A stretch of DNA of 64,000 nucleotides from Pararoseburia sp963661325. Its GTDB lineage: Bacteria; Bacillota; Clostridia; Lachnospirales; Lachnospiraceae. The position numbers and the translations under genes were made by a program. How positions within the stretch are numbered: the first letter of the stretch is position 1; each line of letters starts with the position of its first letter. The stretch is from contig CAVLBP010000001.1 of assembly GCA_963661325.1 (NCBI GenBank), forward strand, positions 1-64,000, in the 5' to 3' direction. Under the pieces are notes generated by a model. The model made no database searches, was not told where the DNA came from, and saw only the letters and a list, made by a program, of their open reading frames with translations. Positions 33,978 to 42,756 of this stretch are shown piece by piece.

Positions 33978-34997
33978 TTATTCCTCGCTTACTGTGATCG
34001 TATCAAATACTTCTGCCTTCTCGGTAAATGTATTTGGTAAGTCGATACCTAACTTATCTGCCACTTCTGTGTTTGCATAGTAACTTGGGTCTGTGATCTT
34101 TTCAAATGGCATTTCAGAAGCCTTTGCCTGACCCTTTAAGATCTTGGCTGCCATCTTTCCGGTCTGGATGCCCAGTTTTTCATAATCAATGCCTGCTGCT
34201 GCAAGACAACCATTCTTGACCTGCTCTACTTCGGAACCGAATACCGGAATGTTTGCCTGGTTTGCATGCTCAAGTACCGTCTGCAGTGCGCTGACAACGG
34301 TATTGTCTGTCAGGTTGGTAATGCAGTCTACCTTGCTTACCATGTCTGCTGCTGCCATATCCACATCAGCGATGGTATTGATACCGGTCTCTACGATCTC
34401 AAATCCGTAATCCGGTGCATATTCTTTGTAAGTCTCAATGGTGCTGACTGAATTTGTCTCACTTGTGGTGTAGATAATACCGATCTTCTTTGCATCCGGC
34501 ATCAATTCGCGGATCATCTCTAACTGTTCCTTGACCGGAAGTGCATCGGATGTTCCTGTGATATTTCCTACAGAATTTCCGTCATCATCTGCAAGTTGTG
34601 CTGCGATTGGATCGGAGATTGCCGTATAAACAACCGGGATCTCTGTATTCATTGCAGAATTGTATGCGCTCATGGCACAAGGTGTTGCAATGGCACAGAT
34701 CATATCAACCTTTTTGGAAACATAGTTGTCTGCGATCGTACTGGCTGTACCGGTATCGGTCTGGGCATTATCATAAAGGACTGTCAGGTTCTCACCCTCA
34801 ACAATACCTTCTTCTTTCAGCCCCTCCAAAAAGCCTTCGCGGCAATTATCCAAAGAGCCATGTTCCGCAAACTGGGCGATACCGATCGTGTACTCTGTGT
34901 CGGATGACTTCTTGTCATCACCACTTGTACTTCCACAACCTACGGCTCCGATTGCCATCATTGCTACCATCATTCCTGCTACAATTCTTTTCTTCAT
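33978..34997 (-). CDS. trpX: ABC transporter substrate-binding lipoprotein, TrpX-like
   Basis: A 339-residue lipoprotein (MMAIGAVGC lipobox, Cys at about residue 21) of the ABC_sub_bind family (TrpX/YckB-type). The mature part has two lobes: YTIGIAQFAEHGSLDNCREGFLEGL at the start, and DAKKIGIIYTTSETNSV in the middle. It should capture tryptophan or a precursor outside the membrane and deliver it to the permease. AGGAGG precedes the ATG. It is the first gene after the T-box. Confidence 0.92.
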   Translation of the reverse strand: MKKRIVAGMMVAMMAIGAVGCGSTSGDDKKSSDTEYTIGIAQFAEHGSLDNCREGFLEGLKEEGIVEGENLTVLYDNAQTDTGTASTIADNYVSKKVDMICAIATPCAMSAYNSAMNTEIPVVYTAISDPIAAQLADDDGNSVGNITGTSDALPVKEQLEMIRELMPDAKKIGIIYTTSETNSVSTIETYKEYAPDYGFEIVETGINTIADVDMAAADMVSKVDCITNLTDNTVVSALQTVLEHANQANIPVFGSEVEQVKNGCLAAAGIDYEKLGIQTGKMAAKILKGQAKASEMPFEKITDPSYYANTEVADKLGIDLPNTFTEKAEVFDTITVSEE

Positions 34998-35094
34998 TTT
35001 CTTTTCCTCCTAGAATTCAATACTTTTTCAAAGACATTTGCCATTCTTTGAATGATGTATGAATCGGATTCGGAATTTGGACTGGTAAATAGGA

Positions 35095-35375
35095 TAATAA
35101 AAAAACCGCCCCAGAAAAACTCTGAGGCGGTAATAAAAATCATTATCGCGGTACCACTCAAATTGGCTGCTATGCAACCCTCTCATTCCACATACCATCA
35201 TACGTGCCAGTTTAGTAACGAGTCTGGTTCCCGTCATCCCCTACTCTGAAAGATCATTTCAGGCATGCCCTCACAAGTCCATTCCTAACTCTTCGCATTG
35301 CCATCTTCCACCAACGATGACTCTCTGTGAATGTTCCAAGAAAGTACTTCTCTTGTTCAACGGTTTCTCAAATAT
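35095..35375 (-). promoter_or_regulatory. T-box riboswitch, Trp specifier (UGG), controlling trpXYZ
   Basis: The minus-strand leader has all main T-box parts. Stem I contains an AGAGAG element and GTTGGTGG. The specifier loop reads GGAATGGACTTGTGAG, with TGG at 35279-35281 as the Trp codon. AGTAGGGGATGACGG follows. The T-box sequence TGGTACCGCG is at 35147-35156. The terminator ACCGCCTCAGA/TCTGGGGCGGT with a T-run is at about 35095-35131. Uncharged tRNA-Trp should favour antitermination and expression of the transporter. Confidence 0.92.
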
Positions 35376-35381
35376 ATGTTA

Positions 35382-35410
35382 TTTATACTCCAATGTTCTT
35401 GCTCTGTCAA
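35382..35410 (-). promoter_or_regulatory. Promoter of the T-box/trpXYZ unit
   Basis: Minus strand consensus TTGACA (35405-35410), a 17-base spacer and TATAAA (35382-35387), just upstream of the T-box. Confidence 0.85.
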
Positions 35411-35429
35411 GAATTTTTTAAAAGGAATT

Positions 35430-36602
35430 TCACAAAAAATCTTTTCGCACCCTGCTGAGGATTCCGTCCGTCACCCCCGTATTGTGCCGCATCCGCCGCT
35501 CCAAAGAAGATAAAGTCCTTGCCTGCAGATCCAGGTCGTAGGTCACTTTATGCTTCTTACAATCCAGCCAGGCGATCGCATCCATGACCATATAGAGTTC
35601 CAGATACATATTGCCCAGAAGGATGGTCTTGAGCAGATGATAGTCCTCATAAGCACAAAGGAGCATCTCATAGAGATAATATATGTAATACTTGCGGTAT
35701 TTATCATAAGTGCCCGGCATTTCTTCTTCCATTTCCTGCCAGACCTTTTCCAAAGAACCACCGGCTTCCCCTGCCGTCTTGCCATTGCATAAACGATAAT
35801 AAAGGTGGATATTTCTTTTCAATTCTCTATTGCTGACTGCCAGATTCGGCAGATCCAACTGATGTGCAATGACCTTATCTACCAGATCCATAGAGAAAAA
35901 AAGCATGCGTCTTGGTGCAGCTGCATCCAAATTCTCCTGCTCTCCCGCCCGCTTTCTTTCCTGCTCCTGGCTCCTATAGGCATCTAATACGGCATTTGCC
36001 TCCGCACGCTTATCACGCATCAGATGCTCATGTATGGCATCAAAACACTGATATTGCCGGTATAAAAGCCAAACATCAAAACGCTCCTGCGCCTGTGCCT
36101 CCTCCACCATGATCTGACGCAGATCCTGTAAAAATTCTAAAAAAGAAAGATCCTCATTGCCTATCTTCCAAAGGATCTCTCTTTCTTCCTTTTGCCAAGG
36201 AAGCATGGTAAGCGGCTCTTTTTCCTCTAAAAACAGACATGCCGCCTCTGGGCAGGCAAGTTCTAAGGCGATCTCCGCAAACGCTCCATAAGAGATCGTG
36301 CGCCTCGGATATTCCCTGCATACACGCGGCATCAGGTCTGTCCTGCCCTCCTGCTGCAAACCGCACAGCCTCTCCCCGGTATGATAAGGACAGGTTCCTA
36401 AGCGCTTTCTGATCTGGGGTGCGCCGGTCTTTTGTCCCTTAATGTTTCTTTGCAAAACTTTTCTACGATCTGCCGGCTCCTGCCCTATTTTTTTCATCGT
36501 TTCTGCATCCACGAAAATCTGCCAGCCCTTGCAACAAGTCTTAGGGCACGCCCCCTTGCTGCAATGAAATTTATCTAAAAAGGAAATCCCGAAATACTTC
36601 AT
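35430..36602 (-). CDS. fliB: FliB-family (flagellin) lysine N-methylase
   Basis: A 390-residue protein of the FliB family, which methylates surface lysines of flagellin in Salmonella. The N-terminus has the metal-binding Cys pattern HCSKGACPKTCCKGW, then CPYHTGERLCGLQQEG and RVCREYPRRTISYG. I chose the ATG at 36602 (MKYFGISFLDKF), matching the usual family N-terminus, with GAGG 9 bases upstream; another ATG is at 36617. No flagellin gene is nearby, so the target is not shown. The promoter of the HAD gene overlaps its start region divergently. Confidence 0.82.
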   Translation of the reverse strand: MKYFGISFLDKFHCSKGACPKTCCKGWQIFVDAETMKKIGQEPADRRKVLQRNIKGQKTGAPQIRKRLGTCPYHTGERLCGLQQEGRTDLMPRVCREYPRRTISYGAFAEIALELACPEAACLFLEEKEPLTMLPWQKEEREILWKIGNEDLSFLEFLQDLRQIMVEEAQAQERFDVWLLYRQYQCFDAIHEHLMRDKRAEANAVLDAYRSQEQERKRAGEQENLDAAAPRRMLFFSMDLVDKVIAHQLDLPNLAVSNRELKRNIHLYYRLCNGKTAGEAGGSLEKVWQEMEEEMPGTYDKYRKYYIYYLYEMLLCAYEDYHLLKTILLGNMYLELYMVMDAIAWLDCKKHKVTYDLDLQARTLSSLERRMRHNTGVTDGILSRVRKDFL

Positions 36603-36607
36603 ACTAT

Positions 36608-36636
36608 TTGTCCTCATCCGTCTCCTGTGCTATACT
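36608..36636 (+). promoter_or_regulatory. Promoter of the HAD phosphatase gene
   Basis: Plus strand TTGTCC (36608-36613), a 17-base spacer and TATACT (36631-36636), about 45 bases before the ATG. Confidence 0.7.
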
Positions 36637-36681
36637 GTTCCGCGAACGAAATCATTTACGCTATGAAAAAAGGAGATCTTC

Positions 36682-37347
36682 ATGAAATTAGATGCCGTAA
36701 TCTTTGATATGGACGGAACCATTACAGACACCGAAAAATTTTATAACCGCACCTGGCCAATCGCTTTTGCCGCCTGCGGTTATCCTGATTTTACCAGAGA
36801 AGATGCCCTGATGCAACGAAGCCTCAATCATGCGGACGCACAAAAACTCTGGGGCAGCCGCTACGGGGAGGATTTTTCTTTTGAAACGGTGCATAAATAT
36901 AACACAAAACTGGTCCTGGATCTTATGGAGAAAGAAGGGATCGAGACGAAACCGGGCTTAGACCAATTACTGACCTATCTCAAAGACCATAATATCCGAG
37001 CGGCTGTAGCCACCGCCACCAAACTGGATCGCGCTTTAGAGCGTTTAAAAACGGTCGGACTGGAGCATGCTTTTGATACCGTGATCAGCGCTTCCATGGT
37101 AAAACAAGGAAAGCCCCACCCGGATGTCTATCTGCATGTCTGCAAGGAATTGGGTGCAGATCCGGCGCATTGTCTTGCGCTGGAAGATTCACCTAACGGG
37201 ATCCGTTCGGCACATGATGCCGGATGTATTACCGTCATGATCCCGGATCTTACCATGCCGACACCAGACATCGAGCCACTGCTTTATGACTGGGCTGGCG
37301 ATCTTGCCAAAGTCATCCCTCTGATCGAGCGCTTGCAGGCGGAATAA
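36682..37347 (+). CDS. HAD-family hydrolase, phosphoglucomutase/phosphatase type
   Basis: A 221-residue HAD protein with an alpha-helical cap. Motif I is IFDMDGTITDTE (D9, D11), motif II lies in AAVATATK, motif III is GKPHPD, and motif IV is LEDSPNGIRSAHDAG. It resembles beta-phosphoglucomutase and sugar-phosphate phosphatases; the substrate cannot be named. AAAAAGGAG precedes the ATG. It is a single-gene unit with a promoter upstream and a shared terminator with apt downstream. Confidence 0.88.
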   Translation: MKLDAVIFDMDGTITDTEKFYNRTWPIAFAACGYPDFTREDALMQRSLNHADAQKLWGSRYGEDFSFETVHKYNTKLVLDLMEKEGIETKPGLDQLLTYLKDHNIRAAVATATKLDRALERLKTVGLEHAFDTVISASMVKQGKPHPDVYLHVCKELGADPAHCLALEDSPNGIRSAHDAGCITVMIPDLTMPTPDIEPLLYDWAGDLAKVIPLIERLQAE

Positions 37348-37365
37348 GAAGAAAACAGAAAGCAA

Positions 37366-37392
37366 AAGAGGCATGCACACAGCATGCCTCTT
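37366..37392. terminator. Terminator between the convergent HAD and apt genes
   Basis: AAGAGGCATGC (37366-37376) and GCATGCCTCTT (37382-37392) form a perfect 11-base stem with a 5-base loop. The 3' flanks are only moderately T-rich, better on the minus strand (TTTGCTTTC). Confidence 0.7.
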
Positions 37393-37412
37393 GTCATTCT
37401 AAAGCCTGTCTT

Positions 37413-37937
37413 TTATTTACCTTCATAGGTCACAACAGATGCGACATCATACTTTGCCAGTTTATCTCTGCCGTGCAGTCCTGCAAGTTCCATCAAAAAT
37501 ACGATCTTGACAACCTGACCACCGAGTTCTTCTACCAGTTGTGCAGCAGCCTCGATCGTTCCGCCGGTTGCGATCAGATCATCTACCAATACTACCTTTT
37601 GTCCCGGCCTGATCGAATCCTTATGCATCTCGATCGTTGCTGAACCATACTCCAGATCATATGTCTTGGATACGGTAGCGCATGGCAGTTTACCAGCCTT
37701 ACGGACCGGTACAAATGGCTTGTTCAACGCATATGCGATCGGCACACCAAAGATAAATCCTCTGGACTCTGCCCCTGCGATCACATCAAAATCCACGCCA
37801 TCCAACAACTTGATCATCTCATCGATCGCCAGATGTAATCCATCTGCTTCCTGCAAAATACTTGTAACATCACGGAAGATTATGCCTTCCTCCGGAAAAT
37901 CCGGAATACTTCTTATGTAGTCTTCAACCTTTTTCAT
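37413..37937 (-). CDS. apt: Adenine phosphoribosyltransferase
   Basis: A 174-residue purine-salvage enzyme making AMP from adenine and PRPP. Family blocks: RSIPDFPEEGIIFRDVTSIL at the N-terminus, AGAESRGFIFGVPIAYALN, and the PRPP loop VVLVDDLIATGGTIEAA. Length is normal. In many clostridia apt sits beside rel; here it is about 15 kb away. It follows the hybrid kinase gene on the same strand, with a possible promoter in between. Confidence 0.96.
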   Translation of the reverse strand: MKKVEDYIRSIPDFPEEGIIFRDVTSILQEADGLHLAIDEMIKLLDGVDFDVIAGAESRGFIFGVPIAYALNKPFVPVRKAGKLPCATVSKTYDLEYGSATIEMHKDSIRPGQKVVLVDDLIATGGTIEAAAQLVEELGGQVVKIVFLMELAGLHGRDKLAKYDVASVVTYEGK

Positions 37938-38005
37938 CGCTTGACCTCTTATCTTTTATTTTATCATGTTTGATGCTATACACCAAACAAAAAGTCCTAT
38001 CTCAT

Positions 38006-38032
38006 GTTATACTCATGCGCCCCACATGTCAA
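38006..38032 (-). promoter_or_regulatory. Possible promoter of apt
   Basis: Minus strand TTGACA (38027-38032) and TATAAC (38006-38011), separated by only 15 bases. The -35 overlaps the hybrid kinase stop codon. Spacing is short, so this is tentative. Confidence 0.35.
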
Positions 38033-40521
38033 GTGGCAGCCCGCTCCTTTTCCATCATGTCGCCTATCTGATCGCAAATAGAAATGCTTGTATCCAGATC
38101 CAGATTTCTGACACTGTCCGCCAGTTGGTTGATCCTCACCTGCAAAGTCTCCTCATAGGCATAGCCATCCAGCATCTGCATGATCTGATCTATGCCGTCA
38201 TAGTCCAGATTTTCCGCATCGGCACGCAACATAGAAAGCATACCGAGGATCCATGCCCTATCTGTCATATTGGGCTTCTTTTCCAACTGCTGCATATGCA
38301 CTGAAAGATTTCGCCTGCAAGTCTCGACCTCTTCCATCAAAACGCCATGCAGATGACGCAGACGATCTTCCTGATCGTCTCTTGCCGCATATTCTAAGAT
38401 CTTGGCAAGGGCGGATGCCTGCATGGCTCCGATCAGCGCCAGATTGCTCTTTAGGGCATGCACCTTGATCCGATAAGCATCCATCCCCTTTGGGCTGGAA
38501 ATATCCTGATACAAAAGATCCAGTTCCACTATAGCACTCTCACAGCCATTATAAAAGTCTTCCACCGATTCCCAAAGCATCTGTCCGCTCGGGAAATGTA
38601 AAAGTCCGTATTCCCAGTCAAAGCCCTCCACCTGCGGCAAGTCCGTCTTCTTTCCGATATCCTTTGTATCCGGCTCCTCGGACGAAATGGTGGATGTCTC
38701 CACTGTATCTACTCGGATATTGTGCAGCGTCAGTTGTTCTACAATAAGATTTTCCAGCCGCTGTGAGTCGATAGGCTTAGACAGATAATCCGTAAAGCCA
38801 ATTTTCAAATACTCTTCCTTGGCTCCAATAATGGTATTTGCTGTTAACACAATAACAGGCGTATCCTTACAGAGATTTTCCTGCATACTCTGCATATAGG
38901 AAAAAGTCTCAACACCATCCAGTTCCGGCATCATGTGATCCAGAAAGATCATATCATAATGCTTGTTCTTAACCATTTCCAGACAAGAAAAACCATTGTC
39001 AGCCTCATCAATCTGCATCTGGGTATGTTTAAGAAGTTTGCAAAAGACCTTACGGTTCATGGCATTGTCATCTACCAGAAGTATATGAACATGTGGTGCC
39101 AGAAAAGTATAATGTCCCTCTTTCTTGCCATATGCTTTCTTTTTCTCGCGCTCCTGAAAAAACCCGATCGGTGTCCAATCCTTTACTCGTTGCCTAAGGT
39201 CAAAATAGAAAACTGATCCACGCCCATAGACACTCTTTACCTGCAGGCTGGATCCCATCATGTGCAGGAGATTGGCAGTAATTGCCATCCCCAATCCTGT
39301 GCCTTCGATATTACGATTGGATTTCTCATCAATACGCTCAAATGCCTCAAAGAGACGATGGAGATCTTCCTCACGTATACCCACTCCGGTATCTTCAATC
39401 TCGAAACGTAAGACTTCCGAATCCTCTTCCTGATGCCCGGTCACGGAAAAGTTGATACCACCCTCTCTGGTGTATTTGATGGCATTGCTCATGATATTAT
39501 TAATAATCTGGCGCAGACGCAGAGAATCTCCCCGGTACATGGCAGGCAGTTTCTCATCCACGTGAATATGCAGATACAAGCCCTTTTCCTTGGCGCGCAG
39601 ACCAAAAACCGATACCGCATCATGAACAACATCACACAGGTCATAATCATCTGCCATGATCTCTAACTTACCGGATTCAATTCTGGAAAAATCAAGAATA
39701 TCATTTACAATCTCCAGCAATGATTCCGTGGAAGTGAGAATATCCTGTGCCAGACTTTTGGTATTTTTCTCCTTTGTTTCTCGCAGGATCATCTCATCCA
39801 TTCCAAGCACTGTATTGATTGGCGTTCGTATCTCGTGTGACATATTGGCAAGGAAATTACTCTTGGAATGATTGGCAACTTCAGCCTCCTGTTGAGCCTG
39901 CATGGCCTGATGCGTCACTTCAATCAACTGTCTGTTCTTTTCTTCCACGATACTATCCTGCTGCTTTTGCATCCATGCCTGTGCCTTTACGATCAACCCC
40001 ACCGCAAGCGTTGTAACAAAGATACTTTGTACATCATCAAGAAAAAAGCTGGCGCGAGACATCTGTCCGTGTACCAATTGCGGATGCTGGTAAGCGATCC
40101 AATAACAGAAGCCAATAACCACTGCATCCAGCGACAACATTATGATAAAATTCACCCCATCAAACAAAAGAAAAATGAAGAGTATTCCCAAGGAAAACCA
40201 ATTAGACATACCACTCTCAATGCCACCCTGAAAGAAAAAAATACTGGGAAACATGAAAAAGCAGATCAGGATCGTCAGGACATTGGATGCTGCGCTGATA
40301 CGTCCCTTATAATTTGCCAGATAAAATGGATAAGCTGCAACCACAATACCGACCACATAGATAGGCAAGGGCTGGAGGGGCAAAAGAGAGGCACAGGACA
40401 GGATAATAGAAAAGACTCCTCCTAAAATAGCCGTAACTACCATCACATTAAAGAGGACAAGCCGCATCCCCTTACTGCGAACATTAAATAATTCACCTGT
40501 ATTTTTTAGAAAATTCCGCAT
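38029..40521 (-). CDS. Membrane hybrid histidine kinase with REC and Hpt domains
   Basis: This 830-residue kinase has about six membrane helices in residues 20-190, with little extracellular loop, suggesting sensing in or near the membrane. A coiled coil follows, then HisKA with phosphoacceptor H229 (MSHEIRTPINT), HATPase (DTGVGIREEDL, GTGLGMAI), a receiver with D528 (IFLDHMMPELD) and an Hpt domain with H688 (IKVHALKSNL). It thus has a complete internal phosphorelay but no DNA-binding output. Its ATG is 49 bases after the subtilase stop, with GGAGG upstream and a TATAAT between them lacking a good -35. Similar in build to the kinase at 51867-54830. Confidence 0.92.
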   Translation of the reverse strand: MRNFLKNTGELFNVRSKGMRLVLFNVMVVTAILGGVFSIILSCASLLPLQPLPIYVVGIVVAAYPFYLANYKGRISAASNVLTILICFFMFPSIFFFQGGIESGMSNWFSLGILFIFLLFDGVNFIIMLSLDAVVIGFCYWIAYQHPQLVHGQMSRASFFLDDVQSIFVTTLAVGLIVKAQAWMQKQQDSIVEEKNRQLIEVTHQAMQAQQEAEVANHSKSNFLANMSHEIRTPINTVLGMDEMILRETKEKNTKSLAQDILTSTESLLEIVNDILDFSRIESGKLEIMADDYDLCDVVHDAVSVFGLRAKEKGLYLHIHVDEKLPAMYRGDSLRLRQIINNIMSNAIKYTREGGINFSVTGHQEEDSEVLRFEIEDTGVGIREEDLHRLFEAFERIDEKSNRNIEGTGLGMAITANLLHMMGSSLQVKSVYGRGSVFYFDLRQRVKDWTPIGFFQEREKKKAYGKKEGHYTFLAPHVHILLVDDNAMNRKVFCKLLKHTQMQIDEADNGFSCLEMVKNKHYDMIFLDHMMPELDGVETFSYMQSMQENLCKDTPVIVLTANTIIGAKEEYLKIGFTDYLSKPIDSQRLENLIVEQLTLHNIRVDTVETSTISSEEPDTKDIGKKTDLPQVEGFDWEYGLLHFPSGQMLWESVEDFYNGCESAIVELDLLYQDISSPKGMDAYRIKVHALKSNLALIGAMQASALAKILEYAARDDQEDRLRHLHGVLMEEVETCRRNLSVHMQQLEKKPNMTDRAWILGMLSMLRADAENLDYDGIDQIMQMLDGYAYEETLQVRINQLADSVRNLDLDTSISICDQIGDMMEKERAAT

Positions 40522-40570
40522 AAAAACCTCCGAACATCTAAGATCTTATAAATGATTATAACGCGCCCCT

Positions 40571-42304
40571 TTAAAAAAAACTATCCCTAAGACATAACTT
40601 TCCCCATCCCGTCTTCTCAGACGGCACAGGCTCTCCCGGCAGCGATGCCGCTCCACGCAAAAGATATGCCTTCAGTTTTTCTCCATAGGCATATGGATCA
40701 TTGCCCTCCAAGATCCCCCACTGCATGATGAGAGCAGCCGAACCGGTCACAAAAGGCGTTGCCATGGAAGTACCGCTTCTCGTCACATAGCCGCCGCCCG
40801 GCGCACAGGAAGTGATGTCCACGCCCGGTGCCACCAGATCCGGCTTGATCGCCCCGGTCGCCCAGGCAAGGCCCCTTCCAGAAAAGGATGCATATTGGTT
40901 TCTCCTGCTGTCATATGCTCCCACCGAAATGATCTTGTCAGCAGTCGACGGCACCGTCAAAGTCGTTTCTTGGCTCGCCTGTAAAAAGCCGCTCGCTTCA
41001 TTCAGGCTGCCACCGGTCGGCAGCCAAAGTGCATAAGAGCCATCCTTGATCCTGCGGGGTACGAGCCCTATCGTCCAGACACCGGCATCCACATAATCTG
41101 TCTTTGGCAAAAAGGCAAAGTAGATCTCCTGATAGATCTGGTAGGGGTTTGGTGAGTCAAAAAAGACATATATCTTGGTATTGTTCCATACATAAGATGC
41201 GATCTGCCCTTCTCCGGTTCTCTGCCCAATATCCGAGAAATGGAAAACCGAACTCTGATCCGGTGCCAAAAGCACCAGATCCACGACATCCTGATAAAGT
41301 TTCCAGAATTGCAGATTGACACTGGTCTCGTAGACATCTACCGCCAGTTCAATCCCTAGTTCCTGCCCTGATGAGGACAGTCTCCCTTGCTGATGTAATG
41401 CCTCCTGTCCCTCATTTCCGGTACCGATCGCGATCGCCATCTTCCACTGGTTTGCCACCTGGGATAGATAAGTCTCCAAAAGCGATGTCCCTGTGTGGGA
41501 TCCATAGTTATTTCCAAAACTGATATTGATCGCCACCGGCTTTCTTTCTTCTATGGCTTTTCGCTTGACATACTCCACCGCTTCCATCAGTTGTGTGGTC
41601 AAAGGAAATCCGCCCGACCGGGCTGTTCCCAGTTTTACGACGATCAGCGGACTTTCATACGCCACGCCCCGGTTTCGTCCCCCGGATGCCCTGCCGTTTC
41701 CCGCCGCGATCCCTGCCACATGGGTACCATGCCCGGAAGGATCCGTCACAGGCACCAGGGAAAGTGCCGCCGCACGATCCTCCGTCGCCAGCGCCTGATC
41801 GATCTGTGCCTTACTGTATTCTTTGCCATCCGCCAAAAGCCATGCGATCCGGCTGCTTCCATCCCCATTGCGAAAATCCGGGTGAAAATAATCTATGCCA
41901 GAGTCAATAATAGCAACAAAAATACCCCGGCCGGACAAAGATCCTACCGAGGTCATCTCTTGTTGTAACGGCCAGATACAGGATGCCCGCACCCCCTGTG
42001 CTACTCCTGTTATGATCCGTTTGGGTTGTTCTATATAGATCACGCTATCCTGCGCCGCCAGCGCTTCGATCGCATCCTCCGGGACAAGTGCCGTGACATA
42101 ACCACCACTCAATTCCTGAAAACTCGCCTGTGGAAAGGCATCCCACAAGGTCTGCACAGATCCTGCCAGTCGCAGGATCAACTCCCATGACCGGCTTCCC
42201 CTTTCATAGCCTGCTGACAAACTGGCGGATTTTTCCAGTTCTTCTGTGGAAATCTGCAATGCCAGTTGCAAAGATGCATCTATCTTGTCACTGATCGCAT
42301 CCAT
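40571..42304 (-). CDS. Subtilisin-like serine protease, Csp-like (S8 family)
   Basis: A 577-residue S8 protease with the full triad: D134 (AIIDSGIDYFHPDF), H192 (SGHGTHVAGIAAG) and S513 (SGTSMATPF). About 320 residues separate His and Ser, far more than in subtilisin. This fits the inserted jelly-roll domain of clostridial Csp germination proteases, though the family also has non-germination members. Residues 1-~95 look like a prodomain. No signal peptide is seen. It follows the DUF6472 gene by 3 bases. Confidence 0.87.
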   Translation of the reverse strand: MDAISDKIDASLQLALQISTEELEKSASLSAGYERGSRSWELILRLAGSVQTLWDAFPQASFQELSGGYVTALVPEDAIEALAAQDSVIYIEQPKRIITGVAQGVRASCIWPLQQEMTSVGSLSGRGIFVAIIDSGIDYFHPDFRNGDGSSRIAWLLADGKEYSKAQIDQALATEDRAAALSLVPVTDPSGHGTHVAGIAAGNGRASGGRNRGVAYESPLIVVKLGTARSGGFPLTTQLMEAVEYVKRKAIEERKPVAINISFGNNYGSHTGTSLLETYLSQVANQWKMAIAIGTGNEGQEALHQQGRLSSSGQELGIELAVDVYETSVNLQFWKLYQDVVDLVLLAPDQSSVFHFSDIGQRTGEGQIASYVWNNTKIYVFFDSPNPYQIYQEIYFAFLPKTDYVDAGVWTIGLVPRRIKDGSYALWLPTGGSLNEASGFLQASQETTLTVPSTADKIISVGAYDSRRNQYASFSGRGLAWATGAIKPDLVAPGVDITSCAPGGGYVTRSGTSMATPFVTGSAALIMQWGILEGNDPYAYGEKLKAYLLRGAASLPGEPVPSEKTGWGKLCLRDSFF

Positions 42305-42307
42305 AAA

Positions 42308-42490
42308 TCACATCTGATGACGCACGATCAGATACTCGTCATTTGACTGATAATACGGACAAGATGCCGTATTTCCCATCAAAAAACGAACCATGTCGTC
42401 CTCATCTAAATCCATATCACACACATAACACTCATCTTCGTCATCATAGACAAAATTATTGCACATTTCACAGTTTGAAGTCTCTGCCAT
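42308..42490 (-). CDS. Small Cys-rich acidic protein, DUF6472-like
   Basis: A 60-residue protein, MAETSNCEMCNNFVYDDEDE at the start, with CxxC (residues 7-10), CxxC-like CYVCD, and a later single Cys (TASCPYYQ), ending EYLIVRHQM. This matches what I recall of the DUF6472 family, common in Lachnospiraceae and of unknown function. Four to five Cys and an acidic core suggest zinc binding. I start at 42490, where GGAG is 8 bases upstream. It is 3 bases from the protease gene. Confidence 0.75.
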   Translation of the reverse strand: MAETSNCEMCNNFVYDDEDECYVCDMDLDEDDMVRFLMGNTASCPYYQSNDEYLIVRHQM

Positions 42491-42548
42491 GCTCATCACT
42501 CCTTTTTTGTCATTCTATGACCTGCGTCATCTCTTCATGCCAAAAATT

Positions 42549-42728
42549 TTATCCAAAGATAAAGCGGAGCAGTCCGCCGGCAAGACATGCCGCCAGGATC
42601 GCCGCCAACATAATGGCATACTGATAGCCTTCATGCTCGCGTCCCCACTTGGTATGCATGACTCCCAGATAGATCCCAAGTCCTGCAAAAATAGCGATGA
42701 CATTTATGATCATATTCAACCAATCCAT
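42549..42728 (-). CDS. 59-residue membrane protein, unknown
   Basis: A short gene between hisC and the DUF6472 gene. It encodes 59 residues starting MDWLNMIINVIAIFAGLGIY. Two hydrophobic helices (about 5-24 and 36-57) flank a charged loop, TKWGREHEGYQ. An AGG-containing site precedes the ATG, and the stop is TAA at 42549-42551. Clean two-helix structure and its fit in the gap between co-directional genes support it as real. Function unknown. Confidence 0.7.
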   Translation of the reverse strand: MDWLNMIINVIAIFAGLGIYLGVMHTKWGREHEGYQYAIMLAAILAACLAGGLLRFIFG

Positions 42729-42756
42729 AAATGATTGCCTGCCTTTCTCTCTTCTT

